64,000 nucleotides of DNA from Rhypophila decipiens (lineage: Eukaryota; Ascomycota; Sordariomycetes; Sordariales; Naviculisporaceae), in the NCBI GenBank assembly GCA_033297075.1, contig MU858107.1:64819-128818 (forward strand). The letters run 5' to 3'. The notes under the pieces were generated by a model. The model did no database searches, was not told the origin of the DNA, and worked only from the letters and a program-made list of their open reading frames with translations. The translations under genes were made by a program, and so were the position numbers. Of the stretch, positions 23,353 through 33,700 are shown one piece after another. Positions within the stretch are counted from its first letter, which is position 1; every line of letters begins with the position of its first letter.

Positions 23353-25556
23353 TCAAGTAGAAATACTATAGGGTATAACATTAGGATCCAACGCCTTCCA
23401 AACAAATGGCATGCCCTGGCTCAGTCCCTGCGAATCAAACGTCCTCTCCTGAACCTGTGAACTGAAATTCCGCATCTGCTCCATGAACACGCTGTTCGCC
23501 TCTCTAGTCTGGGCATTCATCCGTTCCAGCATCGAGTCATCATCAAACATGTGGACGATGGTTCTGTTTGTGCCGATGAGCAATGGACGGGCGAATAAAG
23601 CTGCCACGATGGTTTGCTCTAGGGTCTTTTTGAAGGGCGGGAGGTACTCGGCTGGGTTTGTGGTGTTGGATTTTGACACGGGAAGAGGTTTGTAGAAGGC
23701 TGGTGGACTGTAGGGCAGGACGGAGGATATTTGCATTAGCTCGTTGGTGTTGGTTGTGTGATGGGCTGTAGATACTAGGTGGGTCTTTCTTGTTAGCTGG
23801 TCTTGGAAATGGAAAAAGAGGGTTGGTTGATGCGATAAAGACTTACAAGCTGGGTAAGAACTTCAATGAGAGTGTCAACACTGTCGATTTTCTCGGGAAA
23901 GTCAAGCACATTAGCTGGTCCGTGGCACTCTGTGACCCAGTCTTGGATCTCTCTGTCTGCCAGGACATCCGCGTCAGAGGAATAGAAAGACTGGACAAAG
24001 GACGTCATGAACTGGTGGATAGAATCATGGATTGCGCTTGCGTCCTCGAGAAACGGGAAGCTCTTGAGAGACGGGCCGATCGATTCGATGAGGCCTCGGG
24101 TTCGGAGGTCGCGGAGGAAGTAGTTGGCTTGAAAGTGGCCAGCGCTGTTTTTGTACATTGTTGTTGTGTACTCCTGAGCGGCCGGGCCCGAGAAGGCAAA
24201 GATTTGGTCTACCGCGCCGAACGGGGAGAAGAGGACGAACTGGTCATCATATAATGGTCAGCTTGCCTTGGAAAGAAGTGCGAGATAGATACAAGAGGAA
24301 GACTGACCTTGGCAAGAAGCTGGATAGAAAAGACTTGAAACATGACTGCAGAAAGGATAAGTTAGTGTCTGGCATGTTTTTTGGTTTTGGATAGTTAAGC
24401 ACTCACGTCTGTGGAGGATCGCATGAATAGGATGTTCAAGGCTAAAGGTCCGAATAGCTGCCATCCAGATAATATGGACCACCTCGTGTGTGGCCGCCAG
24501 ATGATTCCACTGCGCGAACCAGAAATCATTGATTCCGTACATCATCTTGGCCAACAACCAGTCCCCGGGGCTGTCCAAGGGAGTATAGATCAGGTTGGCT
24601 CCAGCATTGGTCCGGATGGCCAGTGGCAAAAAGTCCCCTGACTGAGGATGGATGTAGAAGAAGGCGTCACACGCGGCGGCATGCCGTCCTTCGGTCTGTG
24701 TAAATTTCCCTTGGTCACGATAATCTGCGTAGAAGAGACGACCTTCTTGATGAAGATCGGGAAGAGTGAGGTTCGTGCCGGTGAGAGTTCTGACTGTCTC
24801 ATCGTCGACGGCGAATTGCAGGGAGTCTGGTTCCGCGGCAGGGTTGAGTCTCCGGATTTGGTAGGGGCTGTTGGAAAGACGCTGCATAGAAAAGAACAAG
24901 TCCTGGGTGTAGTTGGTCGCAACTCCGGGGTCCAGACCACTCGGGTTTGCAAGAAGCCATTCGTCATCGTAGAGCGACATGTAGTCGTCCAGGGTTTCAA
25001 GGTCATTGAACTATTGTAGCAATCATGTTAGTATCCATTGCCAGCCAAGTATCAACTTGCTAGAATCCCTCACCTTGCCCGTCAGATAGTCACCAACTGC
25101 CTTTGTAAGATCCTCCATTGCATTTTCGAGTTGCTGTCTAAGCTCCAGCTGAATGTCGACAAAGTCGTGGACCACTTTTGCGGTCCCGAGAGCGCCCTCG
25201 GGATAGGCCGGCCCGCCTGCAACCGGAGGTCCATACCAAAAGTTTGTCCGCACAAGTTTAAGGTTGGTCCATCTTATCAAGGGAGAACGTGCATTCTGCG
25301 TGACAGTGTACTGCTGGCCCGAGAAAAGATTCAGAAGGGTATCAAAAAGATACTGGCCGAATGTGGATACGGTGGGGATCTCGTCCGCGAGTGATCTGAC
25401 GAGATTTGGGAGAAGGTTCAAGGGGTCCGGTAACTCTGGTTCCCAAAGTCTGGGCCTCTGCTCGGGTATGGCGCCAGCCAGTACGGAGGTAGTCTGTATG
25501 AACAAACAGAACACTGCCGCAAGGTAGGGCTTGGACTCGTGACGGCAAAGACGCAT
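23353..25556 (-). CDS. Secreted fungal lipoxygenase
   Basis: Oxygenates polyunsaturated fatty acids to hydroperoxides; probably extracellular, like fungal manganese lipoxygenases. Five exons (25556-25074, 25010-24407, 24345-24308, 24239-23847, 23784-23353) give 649 residues with all phases closed. A signal peptide ends near VLAGA. The metal site is visible: H331 and H336 in NHLAATHEVVH, then H514 and N518 in AHHTTN. The 38-nt third exon is supported because it joins HAILHRLMFQVF in frame to FGAVDQIFAFSGPAAQEYT. The protein ends in IPYSIST. Lipoxygenases normally end in Ile or Val, whose carboxylate binds the metal, so a terminal Thr is odd. The first four ligands are intact, so activity is plausible but not proven. 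Fe versus Mn cannot be told from sequence. Confidence 0.9.
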
Positions 25557-26451
25557 TGTGGCTGTGGACGGGGACTGGGGACTGGGGCCGGGTGGAGATG
25601 GTGAGATGCGGGTGCAGTTGTGCTCCCTGTTCTTGAACAGGATTAGGTATGGGGAAAGATAAAGTATTTATGGACTACGTCATGATCTTGCCCTCTTGCC
25701 CGTCTTTTTGATTCAAGGTTCATGATGACCGGGACTCTAAACCTAAAATCTCCATGTGCCAGAAGGCACAGTCCTAACGGTCCGCAAGTGGCGCCTCGGG
25801 AAAGAGCAGGACATATCCGTTCTGAGACGCCTCCCTCAAAGACAAGCTTGCGAAAAACACCGGCTCAATTCAGCTCTGTTGACGTTGAGTGACACACGCT
25901 GTGTAGAAAGAGAGGTTGGGATGTGGACTATTCCAACATGAACTCCAACACTAGCGATGATCGGCTCTCCTCAGCTGGCCAGCAGGCAATATTAGCTGCA
26001 TGTGGTGTCTGGGACCGAGTCGAAGCAGCTGGTCGATATGGGGTTGGTGTTACATGGCTTGCCCATGTGCGACTGTCAAATTGGAGTAATAAAGCAGTGA
26101 TCGGATCCATGGCCAAAAATGTGCACCTGAGCTTGCATCTCATGAGGCCCAGAATCATAAGTCTCGGAACATTTTCCAAACAGATCATAATATTGGCCGA
26201 GCCAGATGTCGATCATGGCTCTTGGATACACCTTGTTTCGGCTCATCCTTTCAAGATGCAACCCGTCGAGGAACCCAAAGGAAGTATGTTCGATCTGCCT
26301 CTTCGAGAGCTTTTGGTGATGACAATGGATTCTTCAAAAAGGTGAGCTATTAATAACACAAAGAGCAAAAACACGAACCACGCAGTCCAACCAACCCACG
26401 CACGCCATGTGAAAATATGTTGTGTCTTTATTGTTGACAATAAATGAAATC
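25557..26451. other. Intergenic
   Basis: Promoter of the lipoxygenase gene (minus strand) followed by sequence before tRNA-Leu. The short frames near 25.9-26.35 kb have no recognisable domain. Confidence 0.5.
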
Positions 26452-26581
26452 TGACTGGGGCGCGATTCGAACGCGCGCCTCTTTCGAGAGTAGAATAACC
26501 TCTGCATATGTGTAAAGGAAGATTATGGATCAGTATCCATTCTCTTGAGTCTACCGCCTTAGACCGCTCGGCCACCCAGCC
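26452..26581 (-). tRNA. tRNA-Leu(CAA) with intron
   Basis: Reading the minus strand from 26581, the acceptor arm GGCTGGG pairs with CCCAGTC and the discriminator is A. The D-arm is followed by anticodon stem GTAGA/TCTAC with loop CTCAAG, giving anticodon CAA at 26547-26545. An intron of about 45 nt follows the base 3' of the anticodon, as in other eukaryotic tRNA-Leu(CAA) genes. There is a class II variable arm (TCTCGAAAGAG) and a T-arm GCGCG-TTCGAAT-CGCGC. The total is 130 nt, ~85 after splicing. Confidence 0.95.
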
Positions 26582-26696
26582 GTTGTGCTTGCTGCTTGTG
26601 CTGTTCTCCACCCACCAAAGAGTCTAAATGGAGCCACTGACACGTGTAAACCTTGAGAAGGCACGATTCATCTTTGCCCGCACAAATGCTCCAGCT

Positions 26697-28022
26697 TCAG
26701 AGTCTCGCCTTGGCAAGCTTCCCCTCGGCTTTCAACTGCTCAACCACCTCCTCATACCGGTCATAGGCGTCCTTCTCGGCGTCAAAGTTGAGCAGCCAGT
26801 CCTCCCTCTCCAAGTGGATCATGGACGGGTTCTTCCACACCTCGTTCCAGTCCGCCTTGTGCCACCTCTCTCTCGTCTTGGGCCCCATAGCCTGCGCCCT
26901 ATGCACCCTCTCATACCTTAACTTCTCAAACGCCCTCAACGCCCGTGGAATATCGCCCTTGCCACTCAACTCGAGACACGTAGCCAGTGTCACTCCATCC
27001 TCGATACTCTGACTAGCCCCCTGGATCGACGTCGGCAAGAAAGGGTGCGCAGAGTCACCGATCAACACAATCCGCGCCTTGGGGCTAATAAACGTCGGCA
27101 GGGGGTCGCGATAAACAAGCTTGTAGTCAATGAGCCTCCCCTCGGGTGTACTCTTGACCAGCTCATGCACAATCGGACACCAGCCGTCAAGGTACTTGAG
27201 CGCCTCCTCCGGTTTGCCAGGGAACTGCCAGCTCTCCTCGATATTCCCATCATCAATGTGCGTAAAGACCCAGTTGATCTCGCTCCCGTTCTTGAGCGTC
27301 GAGCACAAAAAGTGAATATCCGGCCCGATGAAGCCCTGATGCGTGTCCCCGTTCACTACTAAATGCTGGAGCAGCGGGTTCTTGGCTACCTGGTCGGATT
27401 TGAACCACGCCCGGTAGACGGCATACCCGCTGCTTTTGGGATTCTCATCAAACCCCAGCACAATCTTTCTTCCTCTTGACCTCACTCCCTCGGCAGCAAT
27501 AACCACATCAGCAATCAACCGCTCCTTGGTCCCCGCAATAACAACCCCAGCATGTGGTTTGATTCCCTTTGCTTCATCCCCATCATGCTCGAAATAATCC
27601 TCGACCCGCGTACTCATCCGGATCTTGACCCCCCGCCCAACCAAATGTCTCCAAACAATATCATGCAACTCCCCCCGATGCCCATTAATCCGTCGGCCCC
27701 ATTTCTTTTCCCCCAAAAAACTCTGTCGCGTGACGAATTGTCCTTCGTGGTGATAGAGATCGAGCCAAGTGGTCTGGCGAGCAACAGCCTCCATGGCATC
27801 GACCACGCCGGGCCAGCGCTCAAAGGCTTTGGACCCGTTGGTGTCGAAGGATATGATATCCCCGTAGCGGGTGATTTCATCGATTGTGTCGACTTTTTCG
27901 AGGAGGGTTACCGAGTGGCCCTTTCTGTCGGCTTCGATTGCTGCGGCTAGGCCGGCGAACCCGGCGCCGACTACTATTACGGATATGCCCGAGGGCGGGA
28001 GGCGGGGGTAGTTGTTTGCCAT
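26697..28022 (-). CDS. FAD-dependent monooxygenase, salicylate hydroxylase-like
   Basis: Intronless 441-residue flavoprotein of the aromatic-ring hydroxylase group. It has the dinucleotide fold VVGAGFAGLAAA near the N terminus with the adenosine-binding Glu (LLEK), a middle motif VVIAAEGVRSRGR (the DG-like loop, with AEG replacing ADG) and the FAD ribityl motif GDSAHPFLP. It uses NAD(P)H and O2 to hydroxylate small, often aromatic, substrates. No neighbouring pathway genes identify the substrate. The start at 28022 is the only ATG that includes the Rossmann fold, and the C terminus ends AKARL. There is no signal peptide. Confidence 0.92.
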   Translation of the reverse strand: MANNYPRLPPSGISVIVVGAGFAGLAAAIEADRKGHSVTLLEKVDTIDEITRYGDIISFDTNGSKAFERWPGVVDAMEAVARQTTWLDLYHHEGQFVTRQSFLGEKKWGRRINGHRGELHDIVWRHLVGRGVKIRMSTRVEDYFEHDGDEAKGIKPHAGVVIAGTKERLIADVVIAAEGVRSRGRKIVLGFDENPKSSGYAVYRAWFKSDQVAKNPLLQHLVVNGDTHQGFIGPDIHFLCSTLKNGSEINWVFTHIDDGNIEESWQFPGKPEEALKYLDGWCPIVHELVKSTPEGRLIDYKLVYRDPLPTFISPKARIVLIGDSAHPFLPTSIQGASQSIEDGVTLATCLELSGKGDIPRALRAFEKLRYERVHRAQAMGPKTRERWHKADWNEVWKNPSMIHLEREDWLLNFDAEKDAYDRYEEVVEQLKAEGKLAKARL

Positions 28023-29717
28023 TTTTGGTCGGCTTGTTTCTCTTTCTTTTTTTTTTAGCTTTTTTGGTTTCTGCGTATTAGGAAGGTGCGGTTGGTGGAT
28101 TGTCTCGGACTGGTGGTGGCTGAGGAGCGAGGACGCAGAGGTGGATGTTGATGAATGATGATTCTCAAAAGGTTTCGATTACTGTAAAGATATGCACATG
28201 AGATCAAGCAGCCGCTTGTTTTTGGAGAAGGAGGAGCTTGCGACCATTTGAGGCATGCATCTGGCGTTGTTTTGCTCCCGTCCGAGGCATAAGCAGCGGT
28301 CATCGGCGATTCGCAACGGATCCGGTACCTTCTTTTACGGCCGACTCGGAGAGACAATGTTTTCAACCCTCGGGCAGGTCCCCTTGCTCAGGCGGCCGAA
28401 AGCAACTATTTAGACAAGCGGGGGTCCGCCACGTCTTCTATGCATGTTCTTGAATGTGACAGATAGCCTGAACTGCCGACCCCGCTCGCTCTGTGCCGTG
28501 ATGTTGGGGTATGTGCTATTTGTTAGTTGGGGGTTACTTTGACTAGACTCAAGATAGATGACGTGCAGTGAGGTTTGATGGTGAGATTACGAGAACCAGA
28601 ATGTCCAATTGGTTCCTCTGAGCCAAAGGATCCGAGTCTCCCGTTTCCCCAAATCCTGCGCCAGTTCTAAATACTGGTACAGAGGCGAGCTGCAATGCTT
28701 GTAGGATATCAGATGATCCTGGCCCGCTGAGAAGCACTCTTGGCAGAGACTTGAGCTGATTATGTCAACAGCTTGGTAGTGTCTTCGTACCATGGTAGAC
28801 CTACTGTCCCATCCGCCGACCACAACAAGACGGTCAAGACCTGCAAGTGGCAGCCCGAACTCATCGAGAACAGACTCAACCATGACATCCCCGGCTCGGC
28901 AAGAGAGACGGCATTGGCCGTGGTGGGACTATATTGTCACCATGGAGAGCAGTGTTGCACAAAAGTGTCTTCATCGTCCTCGGCCGGCGTCAAAGAACTG
29001 TTACACAGCATCGTCAATAACAATGTGATCGGAAGGGGGTCGCAAAGAAGTCATGATCATGCAGGGATCCATCTTGTCTCGATCACTGTCTTCATTGATA
29101 TCTATCACATGCAACATGATGCGTTGCCATGATCCGGATTGAGCAGATTGTCGGGGCTTTCCGCTCGACGGTTGTTCGTTCAGCTTTAATTGGGAAATGA
29201 CGACAGTGACCAACATGCGAAATCGGCTGCTTATCTAACACGACGAACAAAAATCATCGGTGAAGCCGAGGTGTGCGTTTTATTCACCGTGCTGTTACTG
29301 CTGTCATGTAGGTGGGCGGCGTACCGTGTTGTTCCCACTGCCGGCAACGCCTTCCGGGACTTGGGTCCTTGTCTGGACCGGAATGGTTTCTTGAGTGCCA
29401 TATAACAACCATCACCAAAACAAGTCGTCTTGAGATATTAGGCAAAGGCTGTAACGACTTTAAGTGAAATTGCTCTGCTAGACTTCCGGATTGGTGCGCG
29501 ATTCCACCCCGCCCAATCTATCAGAATATCCGCACCACTCAACTCCTATGGCCGAATGATCGAGCTTGCCACTTCAGCCGGCATTTCCAAAATGGAGCAT
29601 CCTGTCGTGGTATAAAGTCCGGCGCGAGGACGGGAGGCAGCTCTCGGCGGAGAATAAGCTTTCGGGGACGCTACCTGCATCATTCCACCTCTACAACAAC
29701 ACAAGACGACCTTGACG
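28023..29717. other. Intergenic, divergent promoter region
   Basis: 1.7 kb between the FAD monooxygenase and the DUF8021 gene. Two minus-strand frames near 28.59-29.2 kb look mildly protein-like but carry stops between them and no domain. I call nothing except the TATA box at its right end. Confidence 0.4.
29612..29617 (+). promoter_or_regulatory. TATA box of the DUF8021 gene
   Basis: TATAAA occurs 106 nt before the ATG of the DUF8021 gene. Confidence 0.55.
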
Positions 29718-30479
29718 ATGCTGGGCAAAATCGTGACAACCACTTTCGCCTTGGCGTCTGCAACCATGGCGGCGCCGACAGCGACTTGCGATCGAGAGTT
29801 CCTCAAAGCTCAGACCGCCGCGTACCTCTCGGCCCAGGTGGCTGGCAAGCCCGATGTCCTCAAGGCGAGCTCGAGCGTCACCTATACGCAAAACTTCAAG
29901 GCGGCCTCGTTGGCCACCGGCATCCTCGCGACCCCCCTCAAGATCGACTACAACCGCAGCATCTACGACACGACCCAGTGTGCGAGCTTCTCGGAGCTGA
30001 TAACCACACAGTCGGGCAACAGCCATGTCATCGGCACGCAGATGCACTTCACCGACGGAGCGCTGTCCAAGATGGAGACCATTGTCACCTCGACGGGCGA
30101 CTGGTTCTTCAACCCGGCCAACACGCTCAAGTACGCCCAGCAGGAAGCCTGGACCGAGATCCCCGAGGACAAGCGCGACACCCGGGCGGCTCTCCAGGCC
30201 GCGGCGGATGCCTATCTCGACCTGTTCAACGACAAGAGCGTCAAGGTCCCCTGGGGCACTCCGTGTGCCAGACTCGAGGGAGGCACTTATATGCAGCCAT
30301 CGTGCGATGTTGGTGTGCCGAGCGGAGTCAAGAATACCAACCGTCGTTATGTGATTGACGAGGTGGTGGGATCGTGCGATGTCTTCTTCACCTTTGCCGG
30401 GAATCTGCCGGATAGCCACGAGTTCCGACTCGAGAACGGAAAGCTCCGATATGTGCACACTATGACGGTCATGAAATGA
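29718..30479 (+). CDS. Secreted DUF8021-domain protein
   Basis: Intronless 253-residue protein of a fungal secreted family with no assigned activity. The signal peptide (MLGKIVTTTFALASATMA) is followed by a family-wide order of motifs: CDREFLKAQTAAYLSAQ, KIDYNRSIYDTTQC, HVIGTQMHF, GDWFFNPANTLKY, IPEDKRDTRAALQAAADAYL, VPWGTPCARLEGG, NRRYVIDEVVGS, and LPDSHEFRLENGKLRYVH at the end. The double-psi or nuclear-transport-factor-like fold seen in similar NTF2-type proteins is possible but not shown here. The ATG at 29718 is the first in frame; the two upstream codons are TTG ACG. The opposite 320-codon frame is its antisense shadow. Confidence 0.9.
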   Translation: MLGKIVTTTFALASATMAAPTATCDREFLKAQTAAYLSAQVAGKPDVLKASSSVTYTQNFKAASLATGILATPLKIDYNRSIYDTTQCASFSELITTQSGNSHVIGTQMHFTDGALSKMETIVTSTGDWFFNPANTLKYAQQEAWTEIPEDKRDTRAALQAAADAYLDLFNDKSVKVPWGTPCARLEGGTYMQPSCDVGVPSGVKNTNRRYVIDEVVGSCDVFFTFAGNLPDSHEFRLENGKLRYVHTMTVMK

Positions 30480-30795
30480 TTTGGACCCTTTTGAGACTAG
30501 ACTCGTGGATGGTTGTGGGTGTGGAAATCCTGTATGTTGATATTCCTGGGATGATTGGCAAAAAGAGGGATTGATGTATAAGGCAGTAAACGCATATACT
30601 AGATATCCCCGAATATTAATGAAGTGTATCAAGTAAATCATGGGTGTATTCAACTAGCACAATAAACACAAATACACCTTGGGGAACCGGTGTGACAGTG
30701 AGACTAAGAGGAGCTCCGTATTTACGTTCGGGGGTGTCATCATTCAAGCCAAACTTATTTTCCAAGCACAGCCCCCGCCAACTTTATACAAAAGC
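30480..30795. other. Intergenic between convergent 3' ends
   Basis: 3' regions of the DUF8021 gene and of the NLR gene. Nothing else evident. Confidence 0.5.
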
Positions 30796-33700
30796 TCACT
30801 CATCGTCATCATAGTATCCTCCTCCTCCCCCATACTGCTCTCCTCCATCCTCATTAGGCTCTTGATCCTCATCGGGGTCCTGATCCCCATCGGGCTCCTG
30901 GTCCTCATCGGGCTCCTGATTCTCGTCAGGCTCCTGATCCTCGGCAGGCTCCTGATCCTCGGCAGGCTCCTGATTCTCATCAGGCTGCTGATCCTCATTA
31001 TCGCCCTCGTCGTCAGCCGCCACGGCGTCGTCACCTCCAAAACCTCGGCTCTGGCTGTATGCACCGGCACCAACACCAGCGCCAGCAACACCCGCACCAG
31101 CAGCAGCCCAGGAAGGATTCCCTCTGCTGCTTTGATATCCTTCCTGCTGCTGGCCCTGAGACTCCCAGCCCCCTCGGGTCGTCGCCTGTTGGCTATAAGG
31201 CTCATGTCCATCCCCTCCTCCTTGCTGTTGGCTCTGTGACTCCCAGCCATCCCGGGCCGTCGCCTGTGGGGTATAACCGTCATATCCATCCGCTCCTCCT
31301 TGCTGTTGGCCCTGTGACTCCCAAGCCCCTCGGGTCGCCGCCTGGGGGCTATAAGGCACATCCCCATCGTAACCCCCCGCCCGTTGCGACTGAGCTTGGT
31401 AGTATCCAGCAGCACCTCCTCCCCTGGGCGTTTGTTGCTGTTGCTGCTGTTGCTGCTGTTGTTGCGGGCGATACGGCAGACTTCTCTCTGTTCCACTGCC
31501 AAGAGCTCGCGACTCTTGCGACCCATCAACATTCCCATCTCCCAACCCACGCTGCGGTGCCACGACCCCACGTTGCAAATTCCCATCCTGCCCGCCCTGC
31601 TGCTGCACCCCAGTCTCAGAAGGATCATCATCATAATCCTCATCATCAATATCCTGCCAAACATACAGCACATCATCCCCGAAATCACTGTTCGCATCCC
31701 CACTCTCATCCTTCTCCAACCGCATCTTCTTAAACTGCCCCAACAGCCCCTTGATATTCGGGAACGTCTTCACGTTCTTCGCCGCCGCAGTTTTCATCCC
31801 CGTCAGCACCTGCTTGAACCCCAACTTGTCGCGGAACCGGAAAGCCTTCTGCAACGCCGACCTGTAAGCAGCTGGCGGAATCCCATCCTGACTGAGCAGA
31901 ACCTCGAGCACATCGAGTCGGTCCAAGTCATCCTTGGGACGGGCGACTGCCGCGACAAGGGCGTGCCCGTACTTGCTGGTCGTGTTATCCACGACGTCGA
32001 TACGCGCTCCCTTGTCGAGGAGGAGCTCTACTAGCCCGATGTCTCCTTTCAGGGCGGCGGCCTGCAGAGCAGTTCCGTGCTTGCCGGTTACAATGTTTGG
32101 GTCCGCGCCGGCTTCGAGGAGCAGCCGGGCGTTTCTGTTGCAGCCTGCCAGAGAGGCAATCTGCAGCGGTGTGCCTGACAACAGGCTCCTATCGGCGTTC
32201 CCGGTGGTACGAGGGGACACATCAAGGTTTGGCTTCCGGGAGAGCAGCTGGCGGAGACACCTGTCGTCCTCCTGGACAGCAGCGGCGTGCAATGCTGTGA
32301 AGAACTTGCTCCCGCTGTCGATCTCGCTCCCAGTTGTCTTTTCGGGGCATGCGGCGAGAATGGCTGCTACAATTGTTCGATCACCCGAGGCCGCGGCAGC
32401 TTGGAGGACCGATCCAAATGGCCCACCGCGCATGCGTGCATCGGCGCCGCGTTGGAGGAGTAAACGGCACGTTTCTGTATGCCCGCCGGAAGCTGCCGCG
32501 TGAAGGGCAGTCCCGTGGTGTTTGCCGTTGAGGTGAACATTCGCACCACGGGCTAGGAGAGCCTCGACACAGGCGTTGTCGCCCACCAGCGCAGAGACCA
32601 TTAAAGCCGTATCTTCGTCAGGATCCATCTGATCGACGATAGCGCCAGAGTCCATCAACATGACGAGGTACTTGGCAGGGAGGGCCATGGCGGCATTGTT
32701 CAAGGGGGTACTTCCGTCAACTCCACCAAAAACATTCGGGTTGGCCCTGTACCCAAGCAGCAGCTCGACAACATCGCCATAGCCAATGCTAGTGGCCGCA
32801 ATGAGGGGGCTCGTAAACTCTCCGGCCCCGTAGTTCGGGTCGGCGCCCCGAGCAAGAAGCGCCCTTGCGACATCGGCATTACCTGTCGTGCAAGCGGCTT
32901 GAAGAGCCGTGCCGCCTGCGACGTGATCGCTGAAGGCATTTGGATGCGCGCCATGGTCGAGGAGGGCCGTTACAATCTCGGTGTGCCCGTTCAGCGCCGC
33001 GGCTTGAAGGGGAAAGCCCTCTGGCGCGTCAACCCTAGCACCATGCTGAAGGAGCAGCTGGAAAATCACTGTCGTGCCGTCAAACGCCGAAGCTGTCAGT
33101 GCGTTGCCGTACTCCTCACCTGTTGCAGTATTTGGGTCAGCCCTGCACTCCTGCAGAAGAATCTGGACAGTTGTTTCCCGCTGCATGTCGCTGGCCTTGT
33201 ACAGCGCGTCACCCACGGCAGGAAGGGATATGGTGCCGTAGTGTGAACCGTACGCCCAAAGCTCTCTGGCAACATCATCATGGCCGCCATAAGCCGCGAG
33301 CGAAAATGCCTTGTCGCACGGAAGGCTAGGAGTATTGTGAAGGATGGCAATCACAACACCATGAAAGCCAGCCGCGGCGGCCTGCTCGAGGGCACTCTGG
33401 CGCGATGCCGGATTGGTGTCAAGTGGGAGCAGTGATTGGACGATATTTGGGTTGCCAACAGATGCAGCAGCGGCGAGAGCGCTTCCGAATTCGTGGGAAG
33501 CAAGATTTCGAGCCCCGCCGGCATTCAAGAGTTGGTTAACCATGTTCTCGGAACCCCGGAGCGCCGCAGCAGCGACTGGAGGTTCCGAGTCGGCGGCGGC
33601 CGATATAGTGTCTGCGCCATACCGTAGCAGGGTCTCGGCTGCGTGGTATTGGCGACACAGAATTGCCAGTGTCAAGGCTGTTCCCACTTCGTGCGCGATG

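Noticed and set aside
28587..29216. Two minus-strand frames that look mildly protein-like
   Set aside because: Separated by stops without a good intron; no recognisable family. Possibly a decayed gene, not callable.
29691..30653. 320-codon minus-strand frame
   Set aside because: Antisense to the DUF8021 gene, which has a signal peptide and conserved motifs; the antisense frame has neither.
30744..31709. 321-codon minus-strand frame overlapping the NLR tail
   Set aside because: Same strand, shifted frame; produced by the repetitive NLR tail (Met/Arg-rich shadow of QEPxED and WESQ repeats).
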